A DNA stretch of 64,000 nucleotides from Bacteroidia bacterium (GTDB taxonomy: Bacteria; Bacteroidota; Bacteroidia; NS11-12g; UBA955). This document shows positions 26,285 to 35,597 of this stretch, piece by piece. The notes below the pieces were generated by a model. The model saw only the letters and a program-made list of their open reading frames with translations, did not search any database and was not told the DNA's origin. Each line of letters begins with the position of its first letter. The stretch's first letter is position 1. The position numbers and the translations under genes were made by a program. The stretch covers positions 124,001 through 188,000 of the forward strand of contig JALOAG010000003.1 of NCBI GenBank assembly GCA_023228875.1, given 5' to 3'.

Positions 26285-27928
26285 TTACAGCTTGTTTAGC
26301 ACCTGATTGTATTCTCTTGTATTCCCTAAGATATCAATAGCACGTTTAATGTCTTTGTCAAATTTAAAAATAATAGGGTAGAGGTTCTTTTCGCCATAGT
26401 AACGTTTCGAAATCTCAATATTCAAAAGGCTAAGTACAATATCCTTGTAGCGTTCCCAATCCTTATCCTTGTTTTTGTTGATTTGAGTTTTCAAAGAAGT
26501 GATAGAGTTCTCTACATCTTGATTTAACTGTTCTTGGATAGCGGTGGATTTGATTCTTTCTACTTCTATCTCTGTTTGTGTTTGATATGTGAAACCTTTT
26601 GACAGGCAGAATTGTCTGAAATCATCATAAACAGAAGGTTTTAAGCTAAAAGATTCTATAGCAACGGAGTCCGGATTTTGTTTAAAATATTCAGTTGCAA
26701 AATCAAAAATATAACTACCGTTCCTAAGAGCAGAGAAAAACGCGCTGGATATTGGTTTTTCCTGTACAATATCCGGCTTTATTCCTGTACCTTCATATAC
26801 TTTACGTTTGTTTTTAGTAAAGAAAGGTTTAGTAAGCGCAGATGAATCCTTGTGCTTGTGTTTACTGTAATCAATCTCTTGGATGCATCTGCCGGAAGGT
26901 ATGTAGTATTTGGCGATTGTAACCTTGATTTGGTTTCGATAAGGCAAAGGAATTACATTTTGTACTAAGCCTTTACCGTAGGAGTTTTGTCCGATCACAA
27001 TGCCTCTGTCCATGTCTTGAATTGTGCCGGCAACAATTTCAGAAGCAGAAGCCGAGTTTTCATTAATCAGAACGACAAGTGGAATAATGGTGTCAAGTGG
27101 GGTGTCGAAAGTTTTGTATTCTTGGTAGTATTCATCGGTTCTGCCACGTGTAACGACCAAGACTTGGTCTTTGTTTAAAAATAAGTTGAGAATCCTGATA
27201 GCATCAATCAATAAGCCTCCGCCATTGTTCCTTAAATCGAGAATAAGTCCTTCTAATTGTGCATTTTTCTTTAGCTCTAAGAAAGCACTTTTGACCTCTG
27301 CGGCAGAACCCTCCATAAACTGATCAAGTTTAATATAGCCATACTCTTTGGTAGCCATACCATAATAGGGGACATTGCTGAAATCCGTTTTTTGCCTTTC
27401 GAGGTTAAATTCAAGCAAGTCAGTGCCACGCATTATTTTTATTTTTAATATGCTTCCTACCGCACCTTCGAATGCTTCATAGGTTTCAGAAACAGATTTG
27501 TTTGAAAAATCTCTTTGGTTAATTTCCATTATGATGTCACCTAATCTTACGCCCAACAAATCTGCGGATGACCCCGATTTTATAGCAGTAATCACTATAC
27601 GGTTTTGCATGAGTGCGACTTCTATTCCGGGTGTACCAAAATCGCCTTTTCTTTTAATAAGCGCATCTTCAACCTCCGATTCTGTATAGTAATTAGTGTA
27701 AGGGTCAAGGGAGGCAAGCATTGCGTCAATACCGGTTTTCATCAGTTCGCCAGGATTTACTTCTTCAACATAATTCAAGTGTACTTCTTTGTATGCAGAC
27801 GCAAAAATTTCAAGGTTTTTTGTTACTTCAAAAAAGCCGGAATCTTTGATAGCAGAAAGTCCAATTATCAGCATCACGCCCAATGCAGAGAATCTTTTCC
27901 ATTTCTTATTAAAGAATTTTGATAACAT
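26285..27928 (-). CDS. S41-family C-terminal processing protease
   Basis: A 547-residue periplasmic protease (CtpA/Tsp type). An N-terminal membrane anchor (about residues 11-33) is followed by a PDZ domain (GIEVALMQNRIVITAIKSGS, SADLLGVRLGDIIMEIN). The catalytic core has GYIKLDQFMEGSAAEVKSAF, DLRNNGGGLL, Ser in NENSASASEIVAG and Lys in NSYGKGLVQ. A long helical C-terminal tail of about 150 residues follows, as is usual in Bacteroidota members. The start is ATG 27928: a TACATTTG box ends 5 nt upstream and overlaps the alternative GTG at 27934. Confidence 0.92.
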   Translation of the reverse strand: MLSKFFNKKWKRFSALGVMLIIGLSAIKDSGFFEVTKNLEIFASAYKEVHLNYVEEVNPGELMKTGIDAMLASLDPYTNYYTESEVEDALIKRKGDFGTPGIEVALMQNRIVITAIKSGSSADLLGVRLGDIIMEINQRDFSNKSVSETYEAFEGAVGSILKIKIMRGTDLLEFNLERQKTDFSNVPYYGMATKEYGYIKLDQFMEGSAAEVKSAFLELKKNAQLEGLILDLRNNGGGLLIDAIRILNLFLNKDQVLVVTRGRTDEYYQEYKTFDTPLDTIIPLVVLINENSASASEIVAGTIQDMDRGIVIGQNSYGKGLVQNVIPLPYRNQIKVTIAKYYIPSGRCIQEIDYSKHKHKDSSALTKPFFTKNKRKVYEGTGIKPDIVQEKPISSAFFSALRNGSYIFDFATEYFKQNPDSVAIESFSLKPSVYDDFRQFCLSKGFTYQTQTEIEVERIKSTAIQEQLNQDVENSITSLKTQINKNKDKDWERYKDIVLSLLNIEISKRYYGEKNLYPIIFKFDKDIKRAIDILGNTREYNQVLNKL

Positions 27929-27933
27929 GCGCA

Positions 27934-27941
27934 CAAATGTA
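27934..27941 (-). promoter_or_regulatory. -7 promoter box TACATTTG for the S41 protease gene
   Basis: The minus strand reads TACATTTG, with 5 nt to the ATG at 27928. It gives this gene its own promoter although it lies 39 nt downstream of the MATE gene. Confidence 0.6.
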
Positions 27942-27967
27942 GCAGATTGAACAAAGAAACGCAGTAC

Positions 27968-29293
27968 TTACTCTTTGGTTTTCTTTAAAAATCTACTTAC
28001 TAAATTGATAGATACCAAAGTCAGAGCCACAATAAACCCTATCCAGATACCGGAGGCACCCATGTCAAACTTAAAAGCAATTAAAATGCCTAATGGCATA
28101 CCCAACAGCCAATAAGAGCCGCCTATAAGCAAAGTAGGTACTTTGACATCACGAATTCCGCGCAGCGCACCGGCAGCCACTACTTGTGTAGCATCAGGAA
28201 TCTGAAATAATGCAGCAAGAACCAGTAACCAAGAAGCGATTTGTACTACATCGGGACTGTTATTAAAAAATAAAGGCAGTTGATTGCGAAATACAATAAG
28301 CGCAATGGCGAATATGGAGCCTGTTAATACTGTGATCACCAACGTTGATTTTCCGATAACCCTGATTTTGTGTGTGTTCTCTTGACCGTAAGCATTACTA
28401 ATTCTAATTGAACACGCTTGAGACAGTCCGACAGTTCCCATGTATATAAAAGAAGCAATACTCAATGAGATTTGATGTGCTGCCTGAGATTGTGCGTCAA
28501 TCGTGCCCACAAGAATTCCTGAAATAGCAAATGCACTCGCTTCTAAAACAATTTGCAACGCAATGGGAATTCCTAAATGTAACAGTTGCTTTATAGCGTC
28601 CATAGAGACATACCACTGACGCTTGATGACCTGGATGTATCTTTTGAATAATCTTGAGTTGAAAATATCTATGAGAATGGCTGCTAACATTAAAAACCTT
28701 GTGATTAAAGTTCCCCAGCCTGCACCCATAAGTTCTAATCTAGGGAAACCCCAGTTGCCAAATATCAGCAACCAATTAATGAAAATATTTATTGGGATTC
28801 CTGCCAATGAAATTGCCATTGCAACCTTTGTGAATTCTAAGCCATCCGCGAATTGTTTGCAAGCAATGAATAATATCATAGGTATCATTGAGAGTGCCAT
28901 TATTTTTAAAAATGGTTGTGCAAGTTGTGCTACTTCAGGGTCTTGATTTAGATGATAGACTACATTGCTACTCATGTATAACCCAACACTGATGAGAATT
29001 GAAGCAATGATACTTATCACCATACCATTAAAAAAGTAGTGAGATACTTTGGGTGAATCATATTGTCCTTTTGACATTGATACCATTTGAGAGATAGCAA
29101 TAGTAAGACCGATACCAAACACAAAAGGAATGTTGATAATACTAAAGACCAAAGAAGAAGCTGCTAATTGTTTGTAGTGCACAGCTCCTACCATTGCCGC
29201 ATCAATGATGTGCAGTGCCATTTGAACGACTTCGCCTAAGATAATTGGAATGGCAAGTAAGGTAGTTCGTTTGACTTCTTCTATTGCACTCAT
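27968..29293 (-). CDS. MATE-family multidrug/cation antiporter
   Basis: A 441-residue inner-membrane protein with about 12 membrane segments in two homologous halves. MATE features include the N-terminal AIPIILGEVVQMALHIIDAAMVG, GIGLTIAISQMVSMSKGQ near residue 60, and the second-half TVGLSQACSIRISNAYGQ. It would export drugs or metabolites using Na+ or H+. Its ATG overlaps the rhomboid stop as ATGA, so it is the last gene of the rimP operon. Confidence 0.9.
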   Translation of the reverse strand: MSAIEEVKRTTLLAIPIILGEVVQMALHIIDAAMVGAVHYKQLAASSLVFSIINIPFVFGIGLTIAISQMVSMSKGQYDSPKVSHYFFNGMVISIIASILISVGLYMSSNVVYHLNQDPEVAQLAQPFLKIMALSMIPMILFIACKQFADGLEFTKVAMAISLAGIPINIFINWLLIFGNWGFPRLELMGAGWGTLITRFLMLAAILIDIFNSRLFKRYIQVIKRQWYVSMDAIKQLLHLGIPIALQIVLEASAFAISGILVGTIDAQSQAAHQISLSIASFIYMGTVGLSQACSIRISNAYGQENTHKIRVIGKSTLVITVLTGSIFAIALIVFRNQLPLFFNNSPDVVQIASWLLVLAALFQIPDATQVVAAGALRGIRDVKVPTLLIGGSYWLLGMPLGILIAFKFDMGASGIWIGFIVALTLVSINLVSRFLKKTKE

Positions 29294-29913
29294 TTAATTA
29301 CATGTTCGATGGCTTCACCTATTTGTAAAAAAAAGTTGAGCACAAATTTAGGGTTATATAAAATAGTTATTGTAACGCCAAACAATGCACCTGATATATG
29401 TGCATCATGAGCAATGCCATCTCTTTTGTTTTGCATTTTCGCTTCATACCAAAGATAAATAATTCCAAAAATAAAAGCAGGCACAGGAATAACAAGCATT
29501 ACACCAAGAAGTTTAAGAGGTTTCATTAAGATAAAGCTGAATAGTACCGCTGAAACCGCTCCCGATGCTCCCACTGCACTGTATGCAGGCGTATCTTTAT
29601 ATTCTTTAAATGCAGGCAGGGCAGAAACAATCAATGCCCCAAAGTACAAAAGCAGATAAAATGGTGTTGCAAGACCGTCAAAATAATCATAAAATACGTC
29701 TTCAACAGCAGTTCCGAAGGACCACAAAACGAACATATTGATAAACAAATGTCCGTAATCTGCATGCACAAACCCATGAGTCAACATTCTGTACAACTCT
29801 TTATGATGTTTGACTTGAAAAGGGTTGTATTTAAGTTTGTCAAATAATTCTCTGTTTGACAATGCTGCCAAAGACACCAAAACAGAAAGAGCTATGAGAA
29901 TATAAGTTACCAC
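29290..29913 (-). CDS. Rhomboid-family intramembrane serine protease
   Basis: A 207-residue, six-helix membrane protein with the complete rhomboid set. HGFVHADYGHLFINMFVLW carries the conserved His and Asn. GASGAVSAV carries the catalytic Ser in GxSG. HDAHISGALFG carries the catalytic His. Residues before the first helix are few, so it is the minimal form. Substrates are unknown. It is 2 nt after gpsA and overlaps the MATE start by 4 bp, which implies cotranscription with both. Confidence 0.92.
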   Translation of the reverse strand: MVTYILIALSVLVSLAALSNRELFDKLKYNPFQVKHHKELYRMLTHGFVHADYGHLFINMFVLWSFGTAVEDVFYDYFDGLATPFYLLLYFGALIVSALPAFKEYKDTPAYSAVGASGAVSAVLFSFILMKPLKLLGVMLVIPVPAFIFGIIYLWYEAKMQNKRDGIAHDAHISGALFGVTITILYNPKFVLNFFLQIGEAIEHVIK

Positions 29914-29915
29914 TA

Positions 29916-30914
29916 TTAATGCAGTTGTTGCGATAATTCTGCAAACGCACTCACTGCATTTGCGTTTTCATAAATAATTTTATAGACTGTTTCCATCATT
30001 GGCATTTCTGCACCAACACGCTTATTGAGCATATAAATTTGTTTTGCAGAATAATATCCCTCTGCTACCATTTTCATCTCCATTTGTGCTGAGGAGACAG
30101 AATATCCTCTGCCAAGCATACTCCCAAAAGTGCGATTACGACTCAGTTGGCTATATGCAGTTACTAACAAATCTCCCAAATATGCACTTTCATTTACCCT
30201 TAGAGAATCAATACCCAATTTTTGCAAAAAAGTTTCAATCTCGCGAATTGCATACGAAATCAAAACTGCTTTGTAATTGTCGCCATAGCCTAATCCGTTG
30301 GCAATTCCTGCAGCAATTGCATATATGTTTTTCAAAACGGCAGCATGCTCAATTCCAACAATGTCATCCGAAGCGGTACAATTGATATATCTACAGCGAA
30401 ACAAAGGCAATAAGAATTCTGCTAATGCAATATTTTCAGAAGCAATCGTGAGATAGGATAGTCTTTCTCGTGCAACTTCTTCTGCATGACAAGGTCCACT
30501 GATACAAGCAATATCTTTGTGTGGTATATGTAAATGTGTGTGGATATAATCAGACACAATCTGAGTTGTTTCCGGTATCAAACCTTTGACTGCAGAAACT
30601 AAAATTTTCCCCTTAAATGCATCCCTTGTGATGCTGTTAATTGCTGTATGAACAAAAGCGGATGGGGTGGCTATAATAATGATTTCTGAGGAATTAACGC
30701 AAGCGGCAAGGTCATTGGTAGCGTTAACCCTCTTTTTGTCAAAGAAAACACTGCTGAGGTAGTTAGGATTATGACCGTATTGATAAAATGAATCCACATA
30801 GTCCTTGCTTCTCATCCACCAATGAATTTGGTTGATAAGAGGGCTTTCTGCCAAGATTTTAACAATGGCTGTAGCCCAACTTCCGGAGCCAATCACCGCA
30901 ATGTTATGAGACAT
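29916..30914 (-). CDS. gpsA: NAD(P)H-dependent glycerol-3-phosphate dehydrogenase
   Basis: A 332-residue soluble enzyme that makes sn-glycerol 3-phosphate for phospholipid synthesis. The Rossmann motif is VIGSGSWATAIVKILAE. IIIATPSAFV and LVSAVKGLI follow, then ISGPCHAEEVARERLS. The substrate site is LKNIYAIAAGIANGLGYGDNYKAVLI and the helix GDLLVTAYSQLSRNRTFG completes the family order. It lies 4 nt after infB, so phospholipid precursor synthesis appears tied to the translation operon. Confidence 0.95.
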   Translation of the reverse strand: MSHNIAVIGSGSWATAIVKILAESPLINQIHWWMRSKDYVDSFYQYGHNPNYLSSVFFDKKRVNATNDLAACVNSSEIIIIATPSAFVHTAINSITRDAFKGKILVSAVKGLIPETTQIVSDYIHTHLHIPHKDIACISGPCHAEEVARERLSYLTIASENIALAEFLLPLFRCRYINCTASDDIVGIEHAAVLKNIYAIAAGIANGLGYGDNYKAVLISYAIREIETFLQKLGIDSLRVNESAYLGDLLVTAYSQLSRNRTFGSMLGRGYSVSSAQMEMKMVAEGYYSAKQIYMLNKRVGAEMPMMETVYKIIYENANAVSAFAELSQQLH

Positions 30915-30918
30915 AGCG

Positions 30919-33708
30919 TTATTTTAGTTTTCTTTTAACTTCTTCTTCAGTGAAGACTTCAATATTGTCGCCAATTTGAAGATCATTAAATTTTTCTATG
31001 TGTAAACCACATTCATATCCTTTGGTAACTTCCTTCACATCATCCTTAAAGCGTTTGAGTGAGGCTAACCTTCCTGTATGAATAACTACACCATCTCTGA
31101 TTATTCTGACATCAGAATTACGTGTGATTTTTCCATCGAGTACCATACATCCTGCAATAGTGCCGACTTTAGAAATATTAAACACTTCTCTTACCTCAAC
31201 ATCGCCAATCACTTTTTCAACTAATTCAGGAGATAACATACCTTCCATCGCAGACTTAATCTCTTCTATGGCTTTGTAGATAACAGAGTAGTGACGGATG
31301 TCAATTTGTTCAGATTCAGCAAGTTTTTTAGCACCTTGGGCGGGTCTCACTTGGAAACCTATAATAATCGCATCGGAAGCAGATGCCAGCAATACATCTG
31401 ATTCTGTAATTTGACCTACACCTTTATGGATAATACTGATTTGAATTTCATCAGTAGAAAGTTTGAGTAATGAATCAGAGAGAGCCTCCACAGAACCATC
31501 CACATCACCTTTTACAATTAAATTCAGTTCCTTGAAGTTGCCCACTGCCAATCTTCTGCCAATTTCATCCAACGTAATATGTTTTGTAGAACGTATTCCT
31601 TGCTCTCTGAGAAGTTGAAAACGTTTATTTGCTAATTCTTTTGCTGAGGCTTCATCAGGGAATACTTGAAAAGGATCTCCGGCAGTAGGTGCACCGCTGA
31701 ATCCAAGTACACTCACAGGTGCAGAAGGTCCTGCTTGTTCAATGCGTTGGAATCTTTCATTGAATAGGGCTTTAATCTTTCCATACCAAGCACCGGCTAC
31801 CATGTGATCTCCAACTCTCAATGTTCCACTTTGAACTAATAGATTGGCAACGATTCCACGCCCTTTATCCATCTTTGCTTCAATTACAGTACCATTAGCA
31901 GCTTTGTTTGGATTGGTTTTCAGTTCTAGTAATTCTGCTTCTAACAATATTTTCTCAAGCAGTTTATCTACGTTTTTACCAAATTTTGCTGCAATTTCTT
32001 GACATTGATATTTGCCTCCCCATTCTTCAACCAAGATATTCATTTGCGAGAGTTCTTCGCGGATCTTATCCGGGTTGGCAGCGGGTTTATCAATTTTGTT
32101 AATAGCAAAAATCATAGGAACACCGGCAGCTTGTGCGTGACTGATTGCTTCTCGTGTTTGAGGCATTATGCTATCGTCTGCCGCAATTACAATAACTGCA
32201 ATGTCAGTCAATTTAGCACCCCTCGCACGCATGGCTGTGAAGGCTTCGTGTCCGGGTGTGTCCAAGAATGTAATCCGTTGTTTATTTTCTAAAACGACTT
32301 CATAAGCACCAATATGTTGGGTAATTCCGCCAGCTTCTCCTGCAATCACGTTTGCAGAACGGATATAGTCAAGTAATGAGGTTTTACCATGGTCAACGTG
32401 TCCCATTACTGTAACAATAGGAGCACGAGGTAGTAAGTCTTCAGGACGATCTTTTTCTGTTTCTATATTGATCTGTGCATCCGCATCAACAAAATCTACT
32501 TCATAACCAAATTCGTCTGCAACTATGGTAATGGTTTCTGCGTCTAGGCGTTGATTTATAGAAACCATTAAACCTAAGCTAAAGCATGAGGTAATAATAT
32601 CATTAACTCCAACATTCATAAGCGTTGCAAGTTCATTAGCAGAAATGAACTCAGTAACTTTTAGTACTTTTTCATCGCGTTCAAGTTGCTCCATATTTTT
32701 GAGCCTCTCTTCTGCATTGAATTCACGCCTTTGTCTTTTAAATTTAGATTTACTTGTTTTTCCTCTCCCTGATGTGTCAATCCTAGATAATGTTTGTTTA
32801 AGCCTGTCTTGAATTTCTTTTTCTGTAATTTCTTTTGGCTTTTCAAATTTCTTTTTGTTATTAAACTGAGTTTTGCTTTTTAGGGCATCTTCAATTTTTA
32901 CTTTTTCAACTACTTTTCTAACTCTCTTCTTTTTGTCAAATGGTTGTTCTTTATCTTCTTTTGCCTTGTGATGAGGCTTCTTAGTAATAACAGGCTCAGT
33001 TTTGAGCTCAATTTTGCCTTTGACACTTAAACCCTTTAGTTTTTCGTATTGTGTTTTGATTAACTCAACTTCTTCGACTTCATTTTGTTGTTCAACATTT
33101 TGATTATCCAAATCTTTAGATTCAACAATTTCTTGGGTAGGAGTCTCTTTTGTTTTAGGAGGGGTGGCTTCTTTGTCCTCTTTAGTTTTCTTTTTAGATT
33201 GTTTAGAGGGTTTTGTTTTCTCGCTGATTTCATCAAGATTGATTTTACCTACTACTTTGGGTCCTTTTAATACTGAAGTGTTCTCTTGTTCTTTTGTCGG
33301 AGTTGTGTCTTTAATAGGTTCTTCAATAACCGGTTTTTCTTCAATTGTTTTATGAGTTTCTTGATTTTCGTTCAGGAGTTTGTTTTTAATAATAACTTGT
33401 TCTTCTTCATCCTCTTTTTCGTCTTCCTGTTGTACTGGTTTATTGCCGGGTTTAATTGAAATCTCAGTAGTAGGGGTTTCTTTTATTTTGTGTTGTTGTA
33501 CACTCAATTTAAGAGACTTGGATTCATCTCTTGCAGCTTTGTCAGATTTGAATTCAGAAAGTAAATAGTCATACATTTCTGCTGATATTTTAGCAGTAGG
33601 TTTTGATTCAATATCAAACCCTTTATTTATCAATTTCTCAATCAATGTTTGAAAACTAACATTGAGTTCTGTTGCTACTTTATTTATTCTGTATGTTTTA
33701 TCTGACAT
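30919..33708 (-). CDS. infB: Translation initiation factor IF-2
   Basis: A 929-residue GTPase that brings initiator tRNA to the ribosome. An N-terminal IF2_N helix-turn-helix (YRINKVATELNVSFQTLIEKL) is followed by about 300 residues of Lys/Glu-rich linker. The G domain starts near residue 434 (GHVDHGKTSLLDYI, then DTPGHEAFTAMRARGA and NKIDKP). The beta-barrel and C-terminal domains hold the KGVGQITESDVLLA and EVREVFNISKVGTIAGC blocks. ATG 33708 is the family start; an upstream frame to 33756 would run through the pseudoknot-like leader. Operon: rimP-nusA-infB-gpsA-rhomboid-MATE. Confidence 0.96.
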   Translation of the reverse strand: MSDKTYRINKVATELNVSFQTLIEKLINKGFDIESKPTAKISAEMYDYLLSEFKSDKAARDESKSLKLSVQQHKIKETPTTEISIKPGNKPVQQEDEKEDEEEQVIIKNKLLNENQETHKTIEEKPVIEEPIKDTTPTKEQENTSVLKGPKVVGKINLDEISEKTKPSKQSKKKTKEDKEATPPKTKETPTQEIVESKDLDNQNVEQQNEVEEVELIKTQYEKLKGLSVKGKIELKTEPVITKKPHHKAKEDKEQPFDKKKRVRKVVEKVKIEDALKSKTQFNNKKKFEKPKEITEKEIQDRLKQTLSRIDTSGRGKTSKSKFKRQRREFNAEERLKNMEQLERDEKVLKVTEFISANELATLMNVGVNDIITSCFSLGLMVSINQRLDAETITIVADEFGYEVDFVDADAQINIETEKDRPEDLLPRAPIVTVMGHVDHGKTSLLDYIRSANVIAGEAGGITQHIGAYEVVLENKQRITFLDTPGHEAFTAMRARGAKLTDIAVIVIAADDSIMPQTREAISHAQAAGVPMIFAINKIDKPAANPDKIREELSQMNILVEEWGGKYQCQEIAAKFGKNVDKLLEKILLEAELLELKTNPNKAANGTVIEAKMDKGRGIVANLLVQSGTLRVGDHMVAGAWYGKIKALFNERFQRIEQAGPSAPVSVLGFSGAPTAGDPFQVFPDEASAKELANKRFQLLREQGIRSTKHITLDEIGRRLAVGNFKELNLIVKGDVDGSVEALSDSLLKLSTDEIQISIIHKGVGQITESDVLLASASDAIIIGFQVRPAQGAKKLAESEQIDIRHYSVIYKAIEEIKSAMEGMLSPELVEKVIGDVEVREVFNISKVGTIAGCMVLDGKITRNSDVRIIRDGVVIHTGRLASLKRFKDDVKEVTKGYECGLHIEKFNDLQIGDNIEVFTEEEVKRKLK

Positions 33709-33725
33709 TTTGTTTTTGTTAAGTT

Positions 33726-33781
33726 GCCTTCTTGATTTTGAGACCTGTTTATTCAAAGGAAGAAGGCAGAACCTTTGAATA
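33726..33781 (-). promoter_or_regulatory. Predicted H-type RNA pseudoknot in the infB leader
   Basis: On the minus-strand RNA, in order: arm 1 TATTCAAAGG (33781-33772), loop TTCT, arm 2 GCCTTCTT (33767-33760), arm 1' CCTTTGAATA (33759-33750), a 16-nt loop, and arm 2' AAGAAGGC (33733-33726). Both pairings are perfect (10 and 8 bp). They interleave with no base between arm 2 and arm 1', the layout of a classical H-type pseudoknot with coaxial stems. The structure ends 17 nt before the infB ATG, at the edge of the ribosome footprint. It lies within the 104-nt nusA-infB gap. No T run follows, so it is not an ordinary terminator. Function is inferred only. Confidence 0.6.
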
Positions 33782-33812
33782 CTCAGGGTTGTTGGTTGTT
33801 TACATCATTTGA

Positions 33813-35048
33813 TTATTCAAATTCTGAAGCTAATATTTTTTTCACCTCAATAATTGTTTCTTCTTCGAGGTCAGTTCTTTTAATTAAATCATCAGTATCG
33901 GTATCTAACACAGATTTAGCGCTGTCTAAACCAATTGCCTTGAACTCGTTAATAATCCATTCGTCAATTTCATCAAGGAATTCATCAAGGTCAACATCCA
34001 CTTCTTCACTCGAACCGGCTTCTCTGTAAATTTCTATTTCAAATCCGGTAAGTTTACCGGCAAGTTTGATATTGAATCCTCCTTTGCCAATTGCTAAACT
34101 TACTTGGTCGGAAGGCATGGTTACAATGGCTTTGTTTCCATCTAACTTAATATTAGAAATCTTTGCAGGGCTTAAAGAACGTTGGATAAAGAGTGTAGTG
34201 TTTGTTGTATAGTTTATCACGTCAATGTTTTCATTTCTTAATTCTCTCACAATGCCGTGAATTCTGGCACCTTTCATACCTACGCACGCACCCACAGGGT
34301 CTATTCTTTCATCATAGCTCTCTACGGCAACTTTTGCCCTTTCTCCCGGCTCTCTCACAACTTTTTTAATTGTAATTAAACCGTCAAGAATTTCAGGAAC
34401 TTCTAATTCAAATAATCTTTCAAGGAAAACTGGAGAGGTACGAGATAGCACAATCTTGGGAGTTCCGTCATCAAAACGAACATCGGTAACAACCGCACGT
34501 GTAACTTCTCCTTTTTTGAAGAAGTCAGATGGAATCATTTCTGCTCTTGGTAAAATCAGTTCATTACCTTCATCATCAAGCAACATCATTTCTTTTTTCC
34601 AGATTTGATATACCTCTCCTGATACGATTTCGCCTATTCTGTTTTGGTATTTTTTGTAGATTTCACCTTTTTCCAATTCAAGAATTCTAGACATTAAAGT
34701 TTGGCGAGCAGCCAAAATTGCCCTTCTTCCAAAGTGTTCTATTGAAAGGATTTCAGAGGCTTCTTCACCAATTTCGTAGTCATCTTCAAGTTTTTTGGCT
34801 TCGGTAATACCAATTTGAAGATTTGAGTCTTCAACTTCGCAATCATCTACGATAAGGCGGTTTCTGTAAATTTCAAAATCACCTTTTTCAGTATTGATGA
34901 TGATATCAAAGTTGTCGTCTGACCCGTATTTTTTTCTTAATACATTGCGAAAAACATCTTCGAGAACTCTCATCATGGTTACTCTATCAATGTTTTTGAA
35001 TTCCTTGAATTCTGAAAAGGAATCTACTAGTCCTGCAATTGTTGACAT
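33813..35048 (-). CDS. nusA: Transcription termination/antitermination factor NusA
   Basis: A 411-residue RNA-polymerase-associated factor. The N-terminal polymerase-binding domain is followed by an S1 domain (NRIGEIVSGEVYQIWKKEMML) and two KH domains. The KH region includes DPVGACVGMKGARIHGIVREL and VSLAIGKGGFNIKLAGKLTG. A C-terminal acidic and helical segment (DVDLDEFLDEIDEWIINEF, then TDDLIKRTDLEEETIIEVKK) follows. It sits in the conserved rimP-nusA-infB order, 8 nt after rimP. Confidence 0.96.
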   Translation of the reverse strand: MSTIAGLVDSFSEFKEFKNIDRVTMMRVLEDVFRNVLRKKYGSDDNFDIIINTEKGDFEIYRNRLIVDDCEVEDSNLQIGITEAKKLEDDYEIGEEASEILSIEHFGRRAILAARQTLMSRILELEKGEIYKKYQNRIGEIVSGEVYQIWKKEMMLLDDEGNELILPRAEMIPSDFFKKGEVTRAVVTDVRFDDGTPKIVLSRTSPVFLERLFELEVPEILDGLITIKKVVREPGERAKVAVESYDERIDPVGACVGMKGARIHGIVRELRNENIDVINYTTNTTLFIQRSLSPAKISNIKLDGNKAIVTMPSDQVSLAIGKGGFNIKLAGKLTGFEIEIYREAGSSEEVDVDLDEFLDEIDEWIINEFKAIGLDSAKSVLDTDTDDLIKRTDLEEETIIEVKKILASEFE

Positions 35049-35056
35049 GGTTTTTA

Positions 35057-35542
35057 TTATTTAAATGACAAAATTATTTTACTTTCTTTTATTTGATTGA
35101 ATGGTATTGTTCTCACCTCTCCTTCCTTGTCGCTGCGTCCTTTCACTTTTGACTTAATCAGGGTTGTTACTTCTATTTCGTCTTGGTTAACAGATTTGAG
35201 TCTTGCACTGAATTTGGTATTGTCGTTAAGCTCAAGTTGAAGTTCTCTTCCAATGTGCTTCTGATATTGCCTTGGTAATGCAATCGGTTCTTCCGCACCG
35301 GGGGAAGTGATGCTAAAACTGAATTTTTCTCTTTCTGCATCCATTTCCGGGTATTGTTCTATACTCTGCAGGAGTTTTCTGCTTATGTCTCCGCATTGGG
35401 CTATACTGAAACCGTCATCTCCATCTATGATAAAAACATAAGAACCTTTGTTTTCTTGGTGCGATTGTCCCACTAAGAAAAGGTCAGGATAGGCTTTGAG
35501 TATCCTTTCTAAGTTTTCGTTCAAAAATGTCTTAATATTCAT
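35057..35542 (-). CDS. rimP: Ribosome maturation factor RimP
   Basis: A 161-residue 30S assembly factor. The N-terminal alpha/beta domain (LFLVGQSHQENKGSYVFIIDGDDGFSI, then ISRKLLQSIEQYP) and the diagnostic FSFSITSPGAEEPIALPRQY are followed by a C-terminal SH3-like domain (GRELQLELNDNTKFSARL). The family form of the signature is usually LEVSSPGL; here it is FSITSPGA, as often seen in Bacteroidota. It is the first gene of the operon. A promoter box and a terminator-like hairpin precede it. Confidence 0.93.
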   Translation of the reverse strand: MNIKTFLNENLERILKAYPDLFLVGQSHQENKGSYVFIIDGDDGFSIAQCGDISRKLLQSIEQYPEMDAEREKFSFSITSPGAEEPIALPRQYQKHIGRELQLELNDNTKFSARLKSVNQDEIEVTTLIKSKVKGRSDKEGEVRTIPFNQIKESKIILSFK

Positions 35543-35556
35543 TCTCGCAATTTGCC

Positions 35557-35581
35557 AAATAAAAAGGGGACATCTGTCCCC
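35557..35581 (-). terminator. Terminator-like hairpin (possible attenuator) in the rimP leader
   Basis: GGGGAC (35566-35571) and GTCCCC (35576-35581) form a perfect GC-rich stem with a 4-nt loop. Further A-U and G-U pairs can extend it. On the minus strand it is followed by TTTTTATTT, and the rimP ATG comes 14 nt later. The TATATTTG promoter lies upstream, so the hairpin is inside the transcribed leader. Confidence 0.6.
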
Positions 35582-35597
35582 TCTTTCAAGTGCGCTG

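Noticed and set aside
33726..33781. Ordinary intrinsic terminator between nusA and infB
   Set aside because: Neither hairpin arm is followed by a T run on the minus strand, and infB lies in the same conserved operon.
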